Shown here: piece by piece, positions 37,378-48,647 of the stretch
Numbering within the stretch: the first letter of the stretch is position 1
How the letters are laid out: each line of letters begins with the position of its first letter
DNA from: Sphingobium sp. YR768
GTDB taxonomy: Bacteria; Pseudomonadota; Alphaproteobacteria; Sphingomonadales; Sphingomonadaceae
Reading direction: 5' to 3'
Length of the DNA: 64,000 nt
NCBI RefSeq assembly: GCF_900111125.1
Contig: NZ_FOGE01000003.1
Location: 310,001-374,000, forward strand
The notes under the pieces: generated by a model
Seen by the model: only the letters and a program-made list of their open reading frames with translations
Databases searched by the model: none
Told to the model about the DNA's origin: nothing
Translations under genes and position numbers: made by a program

Positions 37378-38551
37378 GTCCTCTTATTCCCCCGCATCTC
37401 CGCCGCCCCCCGGCGACGCTCAGGCCTTATACATTCATTGGCCTTTTTGCGTATCCAAATGTCCCTATTGCGATTTTAACAGTCATGTCCGCGACAGCGT
37501 GGATGTAGACGCATGGCAGGCGGCTTTGCTGGCCGACATGGCGCATGAGGCAGAACTGACCGGCGACCGGCCGCTTTCCTCCATCTTCTTTGGCGGCGGT
37601 ACGCCATCCTTGATGCCGCCCAAGCTGGTCGAGGCGCTGCTGACGGCAGCGGAGCGGCATTGGGGCTTCACCCCCGACATGGAAATCACGCTGGAGGCCA
37701 ACCCCAATTCGGTCGAGGCGGCCCGCTTTGCCGATATCGCCGCCGCCGGGGTCAATCGCGTATCGCTCGGTCTTCAGGCGCTGGAAAATGAGGCCCTGCA
37801 CTTTCTGGGCCGCGCGCATGATGTGGAAGAAGGGCTGGCGGCGCTCGCCACCGCGCAATCGGTGTTCGACCGGGTCAGCTTCGACCTGATCTACGCCCGC
37901 CCCGACCAGAGCGAGGCCGACTGGGAAGCGGAACTGGCCCGCGCCCTCTCTTTCGGCACCGGGCATCTCTCGCTCTATCAGCTCACGATCGAGCCGGGGA
38001 CGCGCTTTGCGACCTTGGTGGCGCAGGGCAAGCTGACCCCGGTCGATCCGGACCATGGCGCCACCCTCTATGAACTGACGCAGGCGATGACCGGCGCGGC
38101 GGCTATTCCCGCCTATGAGATCAGCAACCATGCCCGGCCGGGGCAGGAAAGCCGCCATAACCTGACCTATTGGCGCTATGGCGACTATGCCGGCATCGGG
38201 CCGGGCGCGCATGGTCGGCGGCGCGGCATGGCGACGATGCGCCACAAGAAGCCGGAAAACTGGATGGGCGCGGTCGCGCGCAACGGCCATGGCATCCAGA
38301 GCGAAGAGGCGCTGATCCCGGAGGACCGGGCGCGGGAAGCGTTGCTGATGGGATTGCGGCTGGGCGAAGGCGTGGACCTGTCCCGCATCGCCGCCCAGTC
38401 CGGTGTCCGCGCCGACCGGCTGGTCGACGAACGGGCGATCATGCAACTGACCGACCTCGGCCTCATCCGCCTGACCGGCGCCCGATTGCAGGTGGCCCCG
38501 GCGGGGATGCTGCTACTGGATGCAATCCTGCCGGAAGTGGTGGCGATTTAG
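37376..38551 (+). CDS. hemW: HemW, coproporphyrinogen-III oxidase-like radical SAM heme chaperone
   Basis: A 391-residue radical SAM protein. ALYIHWPFCVSKCPYCDF carries the CxxxCxxC iron-sulfur ligands, then SIFFGGGTPSLM and EANPNSVEAARFADIAAAGVNRVSLGLQAL follow. It inserts heme into respiratory enzymes and is often misnamed HemN; the missing HemN-specific N-terminal arm supports HemW. The ATG at 37376 has no clear ribosome-binding site and shares CATG with the divergent CAP gene. Longer readings cross the CAP signal peptide. Confidence 0.93.
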   Translation: MSSYSPASPPPPGDAQALYIHWPFCVSKCPYCDFNSHVRDSVDVDAWQAALLADMAHEAELTGDRPLSSIFFGGGTPSLMPPKLVEALLTAAERHWGFTPDMEITLEANPNSVEAARFADIAAAGVNRVSLGLQALENEALHFLGRAHDVEEGLAALATAQSVFDRVSFDLIYARPDQSEADWEAELARALSFGTGHLSLYQLTIEPGTRFATLVAQGKLTPVDPDHGATLYELTQAMTGAAAIPAYEISNHARPGQESRHNLTYWRYGDYAGIGPGAHGRRRGMATMRHKKPENWMGAVARNGHGIQSEEALIPEDRAREALLMGLRLGEGVDLSRIAAQSGVRADRLVDERAIMQLTDLGLIRLTGARLQVAPAGMLLLDAILPEVVAI

Positions 38552-38565
38552 GAATGTTAGTCGTT

Positions 38566-38630
38566 CCCGTTCGTCCTGAGCTTGTCGAAGGACGTTGCGC
38601 GCGTCCTTCGACAAGCTCAGGACGAACGGG
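38566..38630. repeat. CCTGAGC-TGTCGAAG palindromic repeat, copy 4 (most compact)
   Basis: Nearly perfect 65-bp palindrome: the left arm begins CCCGTTCGTCCTGAGCTTGT, the right arm ends ACAAGCTCAGGACGAACGGG, with TTGCG at the centre. It lies 15 bases past hemW and before the convergent M56 gene, and may help terminate both. Confidence 0.85.
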
Positions 38631-38652
38631 TCTTATTTAAAGACCCGGTGTC

Positions 38653-40368
38653 TCAAGGCTGCTCGCTGCGCAGTTCGGCGATGGAGCGGTCGATTTCGCG
38701 CAGCGCCTCGGCACGGGCATCCCTGGGCATCGACATGTTCGCCGCGATCTGGGCGCGGGCCGAGCGCAGGCCGCTGATTGCCGCGACATGGGCATTGCGG
38801 GCGGCGCGATCGGCGCGGGCCGCATCCATGTCAGCCTGACGTTCAGCACGATCCGCCTGAAGCTCCGCCCGCCGCGCGGCGCGATCCGCCTCACCCTGCG
38901 CGCGTTCGGCGGCCATCTCCGCCTGCCATTCCGCCTGACGCGCAGCCCGTTCCGCCTGTTGCCCGGCCCGCTCAGCCGCCCGTTCGATCCCTGCCTTGCA
39001 GATGCGGACCCGGATATGACGGCGGCCATTGGCATCCACCGTCTCGCTGCGGGTCGTGCTCTGCTTGCCGGCATCGCAGCCTTCGCGCACATCGACCACC
39101 GGCGCCATGCGGGCGATCTCCGCTTCGGTCGGGATGCGATGGGTTTCGACCCGACCATTGGCATGGGTGACGGTGATCCGCCCCTTTTCACTGCGCACGC
39201 TGACAGGCGGCACCGGGGGAACGGGCGCGGTCGGCGCGATCATGTCGACGGGCGGCACAATGGGCGCGACCGGCGCCATCGGCGCAGGCGCCGGGTCGGC
39301 AAAAGCATGGGCGGCGGGCGCAGCCGGAACCGCTGGCACAGCCGGGACGGCGGGCACGGCGGCGACAGCGGGAATGGAAGCCTCGGCGGGCTGGGCGACC
39401 AGTTCGGTCAGGCGGGCGAAGTCGGCGCCGTCCACCTTGTCGGTGATCGCCGCCATCTGCTGCGCGGCGCGGCTGCCCGATGCGGTGAGCGCCAGACCGG
39501 TGGCGGTGACGAGCGCGACGGCGGCCATGCCCCAGCTGATACGGCGGAGCGACATGTCATGATTGGACAGCATTTTCAGTCTCCCCTTGAGAGCGTTGAT
39601 GCGGGTAAGATGGCAGGCGGCGGCGAACTGGCGGCCACCGGCGGCCTTCAATATGGCGCGACCATAGGCATGGGCCTGTTCCCGGCCGTAAAGCGACAGG
39701 ACACGCGCATCGCAGGCGGTTTCCTGATCGGCGCGATAGGCACGATAGGCGATCCAGGCGATCGGATTGCACCAGTGGACGGCCAGCAATAGCAGGGCGA
39801 TCATATTGGCGGTCAGATCGCCGCGTTCATGATGCGCCCGTTCATGGGCGATCGCCATATCCTGTTCCTGCGCATCATAGCGCAGGGCGAAATCGGCGGG
39901 CAGCACGATGAAGGGACGAAAGATGCCGAAGGCCAGCGGCCCCGACGCCTGCGGGCTGGTGATGATGCGGATGCGCCCTTCTTCCCCGATCGGCGTCATG
40001 CCGTGCAGCATATGGCGACGAAAGCGGACATAGCCCACCGCCTGCACGATCAGGAAGGCGACCATGCCGACGAACCAGATCGCCAGCCCGATTTCAAGCC
40101 AGGGCATGGCGGGCGCGGCGGCCTCCACCGGCGCGGCGGCGGGCGTGGCGAGCAGATCGGTCAACCCCGCCTCATCCACCGCCTGATGCAGCGGGGAAGG
40201 GTCAAGATCGCACGGCAGCGCCGGCAGCAGCATGCGGGCCAGCGGCAGCGCCCAGAGCATATAGGCCGCCCCCGCCCCGAGCCAGCGCGCCACCGGGCGG
40301 CGCAGCATCATCACCAGCGCCATCAGCAATGTCGTGGCGATCAGCGTTTCAGCGATCCAGACGCTCAT
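38653..40368 (-). CDS. M56 family (BlaR1/MecR1-like) membrane metallopeptidase
   Basis: A 571-residue sensor protease. About four membrane helices bracket a cytoplasmic zinc site H175-E176-R-A-H179 with the downstream Glu in DLTANMIALLLLAVHWCNP. The C-terminal 250 residues lack the beta-lactam-sensor (penicillin-binding) domain of BlaR1. They are instead a Pro/Val/Ala-rich linker followed by a long charged Arg/Glu/Ala helix (QQAERAARQAEWQAEMA). The input signal is therefore unknown. It overlaps the blaI-type repressor gene by 4 nt, its expected cleavage target. Confidence 0.88.
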   Translation of the reverse strand: MSVWIAETLIATTLLMALVMMLRRPVARWLGAGAAYMLWALPLARMLLPALPCDLDPSPLHQAVDEAGLTDLLATPAAAPVEAAAPAMPWLEIGLAIWFVGMVAFLIVQAVGYVRFRRHMLHGMTPIGEEGRIRIITSPQASGPLAFGIFRPFIVLPADFALRYDAQEQDMAIAHERAHHERGDLTANMIALLLLAVHWCNPIAWIAYRAYRADQETACDARVLSLYGREQAHAYGRAILKAAGGRQFAAACHLTRINALKGRLKMLSNHDMSLRRISWGMAAVALVTATGLALTASGSRAAQQMAAITDKVDGADFARLTELVAQPAEASIPAVAAVPAVPAVPAVPAAPAAHAFADPAPAPMAPVAPIVPPVDMIAPTAPVPPVPPVSVRSEKGRITVTHANGRVETHRIPTEAEIARMAPVVDVREGCDAGKQSTTRSETVDANGRRHIRVRICKAGIERAAERAGQQAERAARQAEWQAEMAAERAQGEADRAARRAELQADRAERQADMDAARADRAARNAHVAAISGLRSARAQIAANMSMPRDARAEALREIDRSIAELRSEQP

Positions 40369-40733
40369 GATTTCAGCCCTTTCAGGATTTCCTCAAGCTC
40401 GGCGATATCCTCCGCCGTCAATTGATCCTGGCTCGCCAGCTGGGCGACCAGCGGCGACACCCGGCCGCCGAACAGGCGGTTCACCAGCCGCCCCGATTCG
40501 CCCGCCACATAGTCCTCCCGCGCCACCAGCGGGCGGTAGAGGAAGCGGCGGCCATCCTGATCGGCGGCGATCACATCCTTGGCCATCAGGCGGGACAGCA
40601 AAGTCTTGACCGTCTGGAGGCTCCAGTCGCGGTCGGCGGCGACCCGGTCGGCGATGTCATTGGCGGCCTGTGGCGCGGCTTCCCACAGGGATTCCATCAC
40701 CACCAGTTCCGCTTCGCTGATCTTCTCGCTCAC
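40365..40733 (-). CDS. BlaI/MecI/CopY family transcriptional repressor
   Basis: A 122-residue winged-helix repressor: ISEAELVVMESLWEAAPQAANDIADRV, then DWSLQTVKTLLSRLMAKDVIAADQDGRRFLYRPLV, the BlaI signature, and a C-terminal dimerisation helix. I use a GTG at 40733 preceded by GGACAG; a TTG ten codons upstream would run into the operator and is unlikely. It is expected to repress itself and the M56 gene until the latter cleaves it. No beta-lactamase or copper gene is nearby. Confidence 0.88.
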   Translation of the reverse strand: MSEKISEAELVVMESLWEAAPQAANDIADRVAADRDWSLQTVKTLLSRLMAKDVIAADQDGRRFLYRPLVAREDYVAGESGRLVNRLFGGRVSPLVAQLASQDQLTAEDIAELEEILKGLKS

Positions 40734-40762
40734 CTGTCCACACCCGACTCGATCGTTTAACA

Positions 40763-40797
40763 ACTACAGCTGTAGTCGCATCGATTACGGATGTAGT
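40763..40797. promoter_or_regulatory. Two BlaI/MecI-type operators before the blaI-M56 operon
   Basis: ACTACAGCTGTAGT (40763-40776) is a perfect match to the ACTACA-N2-TGTAGT operator type; ATTACGGATGTAGT (40784-40797) is an imperfect second copy. Their centres are 21 bp apart, two helical turns. A -35-like TTGACT (40800-40795, minus strand) overlaps the second site. The start codon of the repressor lies 30 bp downstream. Confidence 0.8.
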
Positions 40798-40800
40798 CAA

Positions 40801-41058
40801 TAACGATTCGCAGAGGGGCGCCAGCATCGCGGAGCGCTATTCCTGCTGCCTTTTCACCGACATGGCCCAAAACGTCGGAATTTTTTACAAATCGATATAG
40901 AGACGCTGCGGCGTTAACCTTTGCACCCCCCGCTTTCCCGTGCCCGCCGCATATTGGCATGGCGATTGCGTTCTGATCGCTGTTCCCACCGTTCAACTAC
41001 CCGGGGGATGCAGGCAGGTCTCCGCCACGCATCCCCCACCCGGTGGCTTTCCCGAAAA
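40801..41058. other. Intergenic stretch without recognisable gene
   Basis: Together with the operator region this makes about 325 non-coding bases. One hairpin is visible, GGGGGATGC (41003-41011) with GCATCCCCC (41029-41037), just beyond the stop of the minus-strand gene at 41059, possibly its transcript end. I see no RNA gene or further promoter here. Confidence 0.4.
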
Positions 41059-41253
41059 TCAGCTTTCGATCAGATCCAGATAGGCGACGACATCATTGTC
41101 CGTCGCCAGGAAAAGGCCGTCCTGCACCTCGGCCGGCTGCTGCTCGGCGACATGCAGCGCCTGACTGAGCGGGCCATACATTATCGTCATGGCCGCCCCA
41201 TCATCGCCCAGATGATAGAGGCGGACGGTCGCGCTGTCATAGGTGGTTCGCAT
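41059..41253 (-). CDS. Small hypothetical protein
   Basis: A 64-residue soluble, acidic protein: TVRLYHLGDDGAAMTIMYGPLSQALHVAEQQPAEVQDGLFLATDNDVVAYLDLIES. AGGTAAGCGCC precedes the ATG. It has no Cys, signal peptide or membrane helix. It resembles short conserved proteins I have seen in other sphingomonads, but no function is known. It lies 43 nt downstream of the beta-helix gene on the same strand. Confidence 0.6.
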   Translation of the reverse strand: MRTTYDSATVRLYHLGDDGAAMTIMYGPLSQALHVAEQQPAEVQDGLFLATDNDVVAYLDLIES

Positions 41254-41296
41254 GGCGCTTACCTAGCAGATCAGCGCGGCGAAGTCAGCGCCCGGA

Positions 41297-42235
41297 CTAA
41301 CGGCGATCCTTGACCTTCATGCTGGGCGCCAGTTCGTTCGCGCCGATCTTCACCGCATCGTCGGTGAAATTGGCGACGAAGGTAGAGCCGCGTTCCAGCC
41401 CCGGCACGAAGCCCGCCTTGTTGCCCTCGATCACCAGCCCGGCGCTGGAATGTTCGCGGCCCTCCGGCGCGACGGTGATGAAGGCGGACCAATTATCCTT
41501 GTCCTTGCCCTGCACCATTTCATTGCCCGTAATGGTGCCGGTCGCGCCATTGGACAGGTCGATCATATAATTGGTCAGATGCCCGCCGCTGTCGTCGAAG
41601 CTGTTGCCGCTGATGGTGACGCGGGCGGTGCGGGCTTTCAGATAATGGCCGCCATCGCCCTGATCGAAGCGGCTGTTGGTGACGGAGAGGCTGGCGAGCC
41701 GCCCGATATAGATGCCATGCGCGCAATCCAGATCGCGGTCGCACCGCCCCAGCTTGCGGAAGGTCGACTTGTCGATCGCCACCTGCCCGCCATCATAATC
41801 GCCCGTGAGGATGCCTTCCTCGCTGTTACGGAACAGGCTGTTGCGGACGGTCAGGTTCCCGCTTTCCAGCCGGATGCCCGCGCCATTGCCGTCGGGCACG
41901 CGGATATTCTGAAAGATGATGCCGTCGACCGTGCTGGCCTGCCCGCGCAGCACCAGCGCGCCCTTCCCCTCGCACGGCACCCCGTCGAAGATTACCGTAC
42001 CGGGCGTCGCGGCGCGGATGGTGACGTCGCCCCCCTGCTGCACGCCGCACTGATGATAGGTGCCCGGCGCCACAACCACCGTGCCGCGCCGATCCCCGAT
42101 CGCCGCCAGCGCATCCCCGATGGATGCAAAGCCCTGCCCCGTTTCCGCGACGGTAAAGGGAGCGGCATTACCCTGCGCCACCGCAGTAGAAGCGATCGCG
42201 GCGGAGACGAGGAGCGTGGTGGAGAGGATGCGCAT
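41297..42235 (-). CDS. Secreted right-handed beta-helix protein
   Basis: A 312-residue exported protein. A signal peptide (about 1-20, RILSTTLLVSAAIASTAVAQG) is followed by repeats of beta-helix type with recurring N-G and N-x-F steps: VRNSLFRNSEEG, VTNSRFDQGDGG, ISGNSFDDSGG, ITGNEMVQG. The fold matches pectate-lyase-like/parallel beta-helix proteins; catalytic residues cannot be read. The start at 42235 is set by the signal peptide. A periplasmic polysaccharide-related role is possible but unproven. Confidence 0.82.
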   Translation of the reverse strand: MRILSTTLLVSAAIASTAVAQGNAAPFTVAETGQGFASIGDALAAIGDRRGTVVVAPGTYHQCGVQQGGDVTIRAATPGTVIFDGVPCEGKGALVLRGQASTVDGIIFQNIRVPDGNGAGIRLESGNLTVRNSLFRNSEEGILTGDYDGGQVAIDKSTFRKLGRCDRDLDCAHGIYIGRLASLSVTNSRFDQGDGGHYLKARTARVTISGNSFDDSGGHLTNYMIDLSNGATGTITGNEMVQGKDKDNWSAFITVAPEGREHSSAGLVIEGNKAGFVPGLERGSTFVANFTDDAVKIGANELAPSMKVKDRR

Positions 42236-42329
42236 GGGCGGCAGGATAGGCCCGACCGGTTGCAGGACCAAGACGGGAATGGGGGCAATCGGCCGCTGCC
42301 CCGCTATGGGACAGGTTGGGGGCGGGCCT

Positions 42330-42764
42330 TTAAGCAGGAAACAGGTCGACCCGTTCCGCATCCGGCAACACCGCGTCGATCAATAGCGACCGGTGGCAGC
42401 CGGACGGGTCGCGTTCGAAGCAGAGCAAGGCGGTGGGAATTTCCGCTGCCATGTCCTTCAACTGTTCGGCCTGCACGATCGCTTCGGGAAGATCGAGTTG
42501 CCGGGTGTAGATTTCGGCGAGGCGGGCATGCTGTCCTTTACGCGCGGCTTCGCGCCCTTCGGCAGGCGTGCCCAGCGCCTTCAGGCCGACATAGTCGATG
42601 CCCGCTTCACGCAGGCCAGCGGCAAGGATGTTCTTCGAGAAGCCGGGGCGACGCGACAGCGGCACCGCGCGGACGTCGGCAAGGAGGCGCACACCGGCGG
42701 CTTGCAAGGCAGCGATCAACGCCGGCTGGGTCGTGCCTTCATAGCCGATGGTAAAGATTTTCAT
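42330..42764 (-). CDS. DUF488 family protein
   Basis: A 144-residue cytosolic protein with MKIFTIGYEGTTQPALIAAL, LLADVRAVPLSRRPGFSKNILAAGL and a late LLCFERDPSGCHRSLLIDAVL, the three signatures of DUF488. The conserved Cys/His in CFERDPSGCHR suggests a metal or nucleotide site. Function is not established. The start at 42764 matches the conserved MKIFTIGYEG N-terminus. Confidence 0.9.
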   Translation of the reverse strand: MKIFTIGYEGTTQPALIAALQAAGVRLLADVRAVPLSRRPGFSKNILAAGLREAGIDYVGLKALGTPAEGREAARKGQHARLAEIYTRQLDLPEAIVQAEQLKDMAAEIPTALLCFERDPSGCHRSLLIDAVLPDAERVDLFPA

Positions 42765-42818
42765 CGAAGGGAGATAGGGAGGGGATGGCGTGTTTACAGC
42801 CACGATCGTCCATAGGCC

Positions 42819-42884
42819 GTTCCCCGGCGAAGGCCGGGGCCCAGTTCGCCCCTTTCAACTGGACCCCGGCCTTCGCCGGGGAAC
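42819..42884. repeat. 66-bp palindromic repeat, CCCCGGC family, copy 2
   Basis: Same arms and exactly the same length as the copies at 1958 and 56944: GTTCCCCGGCGAAGGCCGGG on the left, mirrored on the right. It lies six bases beyond the metH stop, where it could act as the 3' boundary of the methionine operon. Confidence 0.85.
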
Positions 42885-42890
42885 AAGCCC

Positions 42891-45491
<2,601 letters not shown>

Positions 45492-45507
45492 ATCCCGTTC
45501 TCTAAAT

Positions 45508-45585
45508 CCGTTCGGGCTGAGCCTGTCGAAGCCCAGTCCTTTTCTTCAAGAAAGTTCAGCCCTTCGACAGGCTCAGGGCGAACGG
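45508..45585. repeat. CCTGAGC-TGTCGAAG palindromic repeat, copy 5 (between the metH halves)
   Basis: CCGTTCGGGCTGAGCCTGTC on the left and CGACAGGCTCAGGGCGAACG on the right, with a 30-base centre. It lies between two cistrons that must be expressed together and just upstream of the metH ribosome-binding site. Confidence 0.8.
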
Positions 45586-45609
45586 AGGAGAGTTACCCCC
45601 TCCGGTAAT

Positions 45610-46659
45610 TCACGCAGCGATGTGCATCGGTTCGAGGCCGGCGAGCCGGGTCACGACCTGCAACTCCGGCACCACGCGCGGCTTGTGGCCGTCGAGCGCC
45701 TTCGCCACTGCGCCAATATGCGCAGGCGTCGTGCCGCAGCAGCCGCCAACCATGTTGACCAGCCCTTCATCCACCCACTGACGGATCAGCTTCGCGGTGG
45801 TTTCCGGCAGTTCGTCATATTGCCCCAGTTCGTTGGGCAGGCCCGCATTGGGATAGGCCAGGATCAGCGTGTCGGCATTCTTGGACAGTTCCGACAGATA
45901 AGGCCGCAGCAAATCCGCACCGAACGCGCAGTTCACGCCGATCGTCAGCGGCTTCAAATGCCGCAGCGAATACCAGAAGGCGTTGATCGTGTGGCCCGAC
46001 AGGTTGCGGCCCGACATGTCGGTGATGGTGAAGCTGAGCATCACCGGCACCGGGCGGCCCGACGCCGCCTCCGCTTCACGCGCAGCCATGCCCGCCGCCT
46101 TGGCGTTCAGCGTATCGAAGCAGGTTTCGATCAGCAGGAAATCCACCCCGCCCGCAATCAGCGCGTCGCACTGTTCACGATAATCGGCCTTGAGCGTATC
46201 ATAATCGACTTCACGATAGGCCGGATCGTTCACGTCGGGCGAGATCGACAGCGTCTTGTTCGTCGGCCCGATCGAACCGCACACGAAGCGCGGCTTGCCG
46301 TCCCTCGCCGTCGCCTTCTCGCAGGCGGCACGGGCGATCTTCGCGGCGGCGATATTGATGTCCCACACCAGATGCTCGCAGCCATAGTCCGCCATCGCGA
46401 TCTTGGTCGAACTGAAGGTGTTCGTCTCGATCATGTCGGCGCCATTGTCGAGATAGGCGGTGTGGATGCCCTCCACGATGTCCGGCCGGGTCAGGCAGAG
46501 CAGGTCGTTATTGCCCTTCTGGTCCTTGCTCAGGTCCAGATCGCCGCGATAATCCGCTTCGGTCAGCCCATGTTTCTGGATCGACGTGCCATAACCACCG
46601 TCGAAGATCAGGATCTTTTCGGCGGCCAAAGCGCGCAATTTCTGTTCAGCGGACATCAT
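45610..46659 (-). CDS. Homocysteine S-methyltransferase domain protein (MetH N-terminal part)
   Basis: A 349-residue protein equal to the homocysteine-binding barrel of MetH. KILIFDGGYGTSIQKHGL is the start of the barrel, ADMIETNTFSSTKIAM follows, and the zinc ligands are in GVNCAFGA and VGGCCGTTPAHI. It must work with the separate metH product downstream, since neither half contains all domains. Two ATGs (46659, 46656) are equally possible. It lies between metF and metH, flanked on both sides by palindromic repeats. Confidence 0.93.
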   Translation of the reverse strand: MMSAEQKLRALAAEKILIFDGGYGTSIQKHGLTEADYRGDLDLSKDQKGNNDLLCLTRPDIVEGIHTAYLDNGADMIETNTFSSTKIAMADYGCEHLVWDINIAAAKIARAACEKATARDGKPRFVCGSIGPTNKTLSISPDVNDPAYREVDYDTLKADYREQCDALIAGGVDFLLIETCFDTLNAKAAGMAAREAEAASGRPVPVMLSFTITDMSGRNLSGHTINAFWYSLRHLKPLTIGVNCAFGADLLRPYLSELSKNADTLILAYPNAGLPNELGQYDELPETTAKLIRQWVDEGLVNMVGGCCGTTPAHIGAVAKALDGHKPRVVPELQVVTRLAGLEPMHIAA

Positions 46660-46667
46660 CAAAACCC

Positions 46668-46743
46668 CGTTCGGGCTGAGCCTGTCGAAGCCCCGCCCTT
46701 TCTGGAAAAGAAGTAAGGCCCTTCGACAGGCTCAGGGCGAACG
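46668..46743. repeat. CCTGAGC-TGTCGAAG palindromic repeat, copy 6
   Basis: CGTTCGGGCTGAGCCTGTCG on the left and CGACAGGCTCAGGGCGAACG on the right. It lies between metF and the homocysteine methyltransferase gene, and its edge is within ten bases of the latter's start codon. Confidence 0.8.
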
Positions 46744-46753
46744 GAAACATATA

Positions 46754-47671
46754 TCAAGCGGTCACGTCAGCCGCGACCGCCACTTTGGGCCTCAGCCCAA
46801 GCAGATGACAGATCGCATAGCTATGTTCCGCCCGGTTGAGCGTGTAGAAATGGAAATCGCGCACGCCGCCTTCATATAGCTTCCGGCACAATTCCGCCGC
46901 GATCGTCGCCGACACGAGCTGGCGCGCGGAAGGATGATCGTCCAGCCCTTCGAACAGGCGCGCCATCCAGCTCGGCACATCGGTATTGCACATGGCGGCC
47001 ATGCGCTGGGTCGCGGAGAAATTGCCGACCGGCATGATGCCCGGCACGATATCCGCGCTGATGCCCGCCGCCAGCACCTTGTCCATGAAGCGGAAATAGG
47101 TGTCGGGCGCGAAGAAGAATTGGGTGATCGCACGGGTCGCCCCGGCATCCAGCTTGCGCTTCAGATTATCCAGATCGCTCTGCGCGCTCGCGGCTTCGGG
47201 ATGCACCTCCGGATAGGCGGAGACGGAAATCTCGAACGGATGGCGCTGCATCAGCCCTTCGACCAGATCGGCCGCGCCGGTATAGCCATCGGGATGCGGC
47301 TCGAACTTGCCACCCACTTCCGGCGGATCGCCACGCAGGGCGACAATGTGGCGCACGCCCGCTTCCCAATAGGCGTCGGCAATCTCGCCAATCTCATCCT
47401 TGCTCGCGGCCACGCAGGTCAGGTGCGCCGCGGCCGCCAGCGGCGTTTCCTTCGCGATGCGCGCGACCGTATTATGCGTCCGTTCCCGCGTGGAGCCGCC
47501 CGCGCCATAGGTGACGGACACAAATTTGGGCGCCAGCGGCGTCAGCGTCTCGATCGCGGACCAGAGCTGCGCTTCCATCTTCTCCGTCTTGGGCGGAAAG
47601 AATTCGAAGCTGACCTGGCAGTCGCCGGCCAGGTCCGCATAAAGGGGGGCGGCAGGATCATTCAGGGTCAT
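46754..47671 (-). CDS. metF: 5,10-methylenetetrahydrofolate reductase
   Basis: A 305-residue FAD enzyme producing methyl-THF for MetH. CQVSFEFFPPKTEKMEAQLWSAI contains the catalytic Glu region, FVSVTYGAGGSTRERTH and VRHIVALRGDPPE are conserved folate/FAD segments, and AGISADIVPGIMPVGNF follows. Its start overlaps the upstream regulator stop (ATGA), linking it tightly to the ArsR-methyltransferase gene. The operon thus encodes both steps from methylene-THF to methionine. Confidence 0.96.
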   Translation of the reverse strand: MTLNDPAAPLYADLAGDCQVSFEFFPPKTEKMEAQLWSAIETLTPLAPKFVSVTYGAGGSTRERTHNTVARIAKETPLAAAAHLTCVAASKDEIGEIADAYWEAGVRHIVALRGDPPEVGGKFEPHPDGYTGAADLVEGLMQRHPFEISVSAYPEVHPEAASAQSDLDNLKRKLDAGATRAITQFFFAPDTYFRFMDKVLAAGISADIVPGIMPVGNFSATQRMAAMCNTDVPSWMARLFEGLDDHPSARQLVSATIAAELCRKLYEGGVRDFHFYTLNRAEHSYAICHLLGLRPKVAVAADVTA

Positions 47672-48645
47672 GCGGAAATCCGTTCTTCGATGGGCAGGAT
47701 GCGCGCCGTCCTGCGCCGCCCCAGCCAGAGTTGTACCGTCAGTTCCTGGCCGGGCAGCGTTTCCACCCGTTCCAGCGCCAGTCCCGCCGCAGCGAACCAG
47801 CCATCCATCTGTTCGTCCGAAAAGCCCAGACGCGCATGCTGATCGCGCGTGCGCAGTTCTTCGCGTTCATGCGCCGCGAAATCGACGATCAGCACCCGCC
47901 CGTCCCGCGCCGTGACGCGCGCGGCCTCGGCGATCACCATTTCAGGCGCCTGTGCATAATGCAGCACCTGATGCAGGACGACCGTGTCGGCGCCACCCGG
48001 CGCCAACGGCAGATCCATAAAATCGCCCAGCAACAGCGCATATTTGTCGCCTGCGTCGGCCGGCAACTTGGTCCGCGCCAGCCGCAGCATGTCGGGGCTG
48101 CGGTCGATCGCCGTCACCTGCCGCGCTGCGTCACCGAACAGTTCGATCATCCGCCCGGTGCCGGTGCCGATATCGAGCAGATGGCCGATCGGCTCGCGCG
48201 TCAGCAGTGCGGTCATCGCCGCCTCCACATCGGCTTCGGCGACATGGAGCGACCGGATCGCGTCCCATTCCTCGGCATGTTCCGCGAAATAGCTTTCCGC
48301 CGCTTTCGCCCGGTCGGCCCGCACCGCCGCCAGCCGGGCAAGGTCGGCCGCCTGCCACAAAGCTTCGCTGTCGGATGTTTCCAACTGGTCGAACAGGGTC
48401 AGGAAAGGCGCGAAGGCGGCATCGCGGCTCAGCCGCAAAAACACCCAATTGCCTTCCTTGCGCCGCTCCACCAATCCGGCTTCGGCCAGGATGCGAACAT
48501 GGCGCGAAACGCGCGGCTGGCTTTGCCCGACAACCTGCGCAATTTCCCCGACAGCCAGTTCCATCGCCCGCAGCAGATGGATCACGCGCAGCCGCGTCGG
48601 ATCACCAAGTGCCCGGAAAATGTCGAGTGCCGCATGCATGTCCAT
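47668..48645 (-). CDS. Fused ArsR-type regulator and SAM-dependent methyltransferase (SahR-like)
   Basis: A 325-residue two-domain protein. Residues 1-95 are an ArsR winged helix (ALGDPTRLRVIHLLRAMELAVGEIAQVVGQSQPRVSRHVRIL). Residues 130-325 form a class I methyltransferase fold with the SAM loop LLDIGTGTGRMIELFG and the acidic strand AIDRSPDMLRLARTKL. No metal-binding Cys motif is present in the helix domain. Position at the head of metF-hmt-metH fits the SahR group of methionine-cycle repressors that sense S-adenosylhomocysteine. An ATG at 48639 is an alternative start; neither has a ribosome-binding site. Confidence 0.85.
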   Translation of the reverse strand: MDMHAALDIFRALGDPTRLRVIHLLRAMELAVGEIAQVVGQSQPRVSRHVRILAEAGLVERRKEGNWVFLRLSRDAAFAPFLTLFDQLETSDSEALWQAADLARLAAVRADRAKAAESYFAEHAEEWDAIRSLHVAEADVEAAMTALLTREPIGHLLDIGTGTGRMIELFGDAARQVTAIDRSPDMLRLARTKLPADAGDKYALLLGDFMDLPLAPGGADTVVLHQVLHYAQAPEMVIAEAARVTARDGRVLIVDFAAHEREELRTRDQHARLGFSDEQMDGWFAAAGLALERVETLPGQELTVQLWLGRRRTARILPIEERISA

Positions 48646-48647
48646 GC

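Noticed and set aside
40757..40996. 79-codon minus-strand frame over the BlaI operators
   Set aside because: It lies on the operator/promoter region, has no ribosome-binding site and its C-terminus is formed by the operator sequence.
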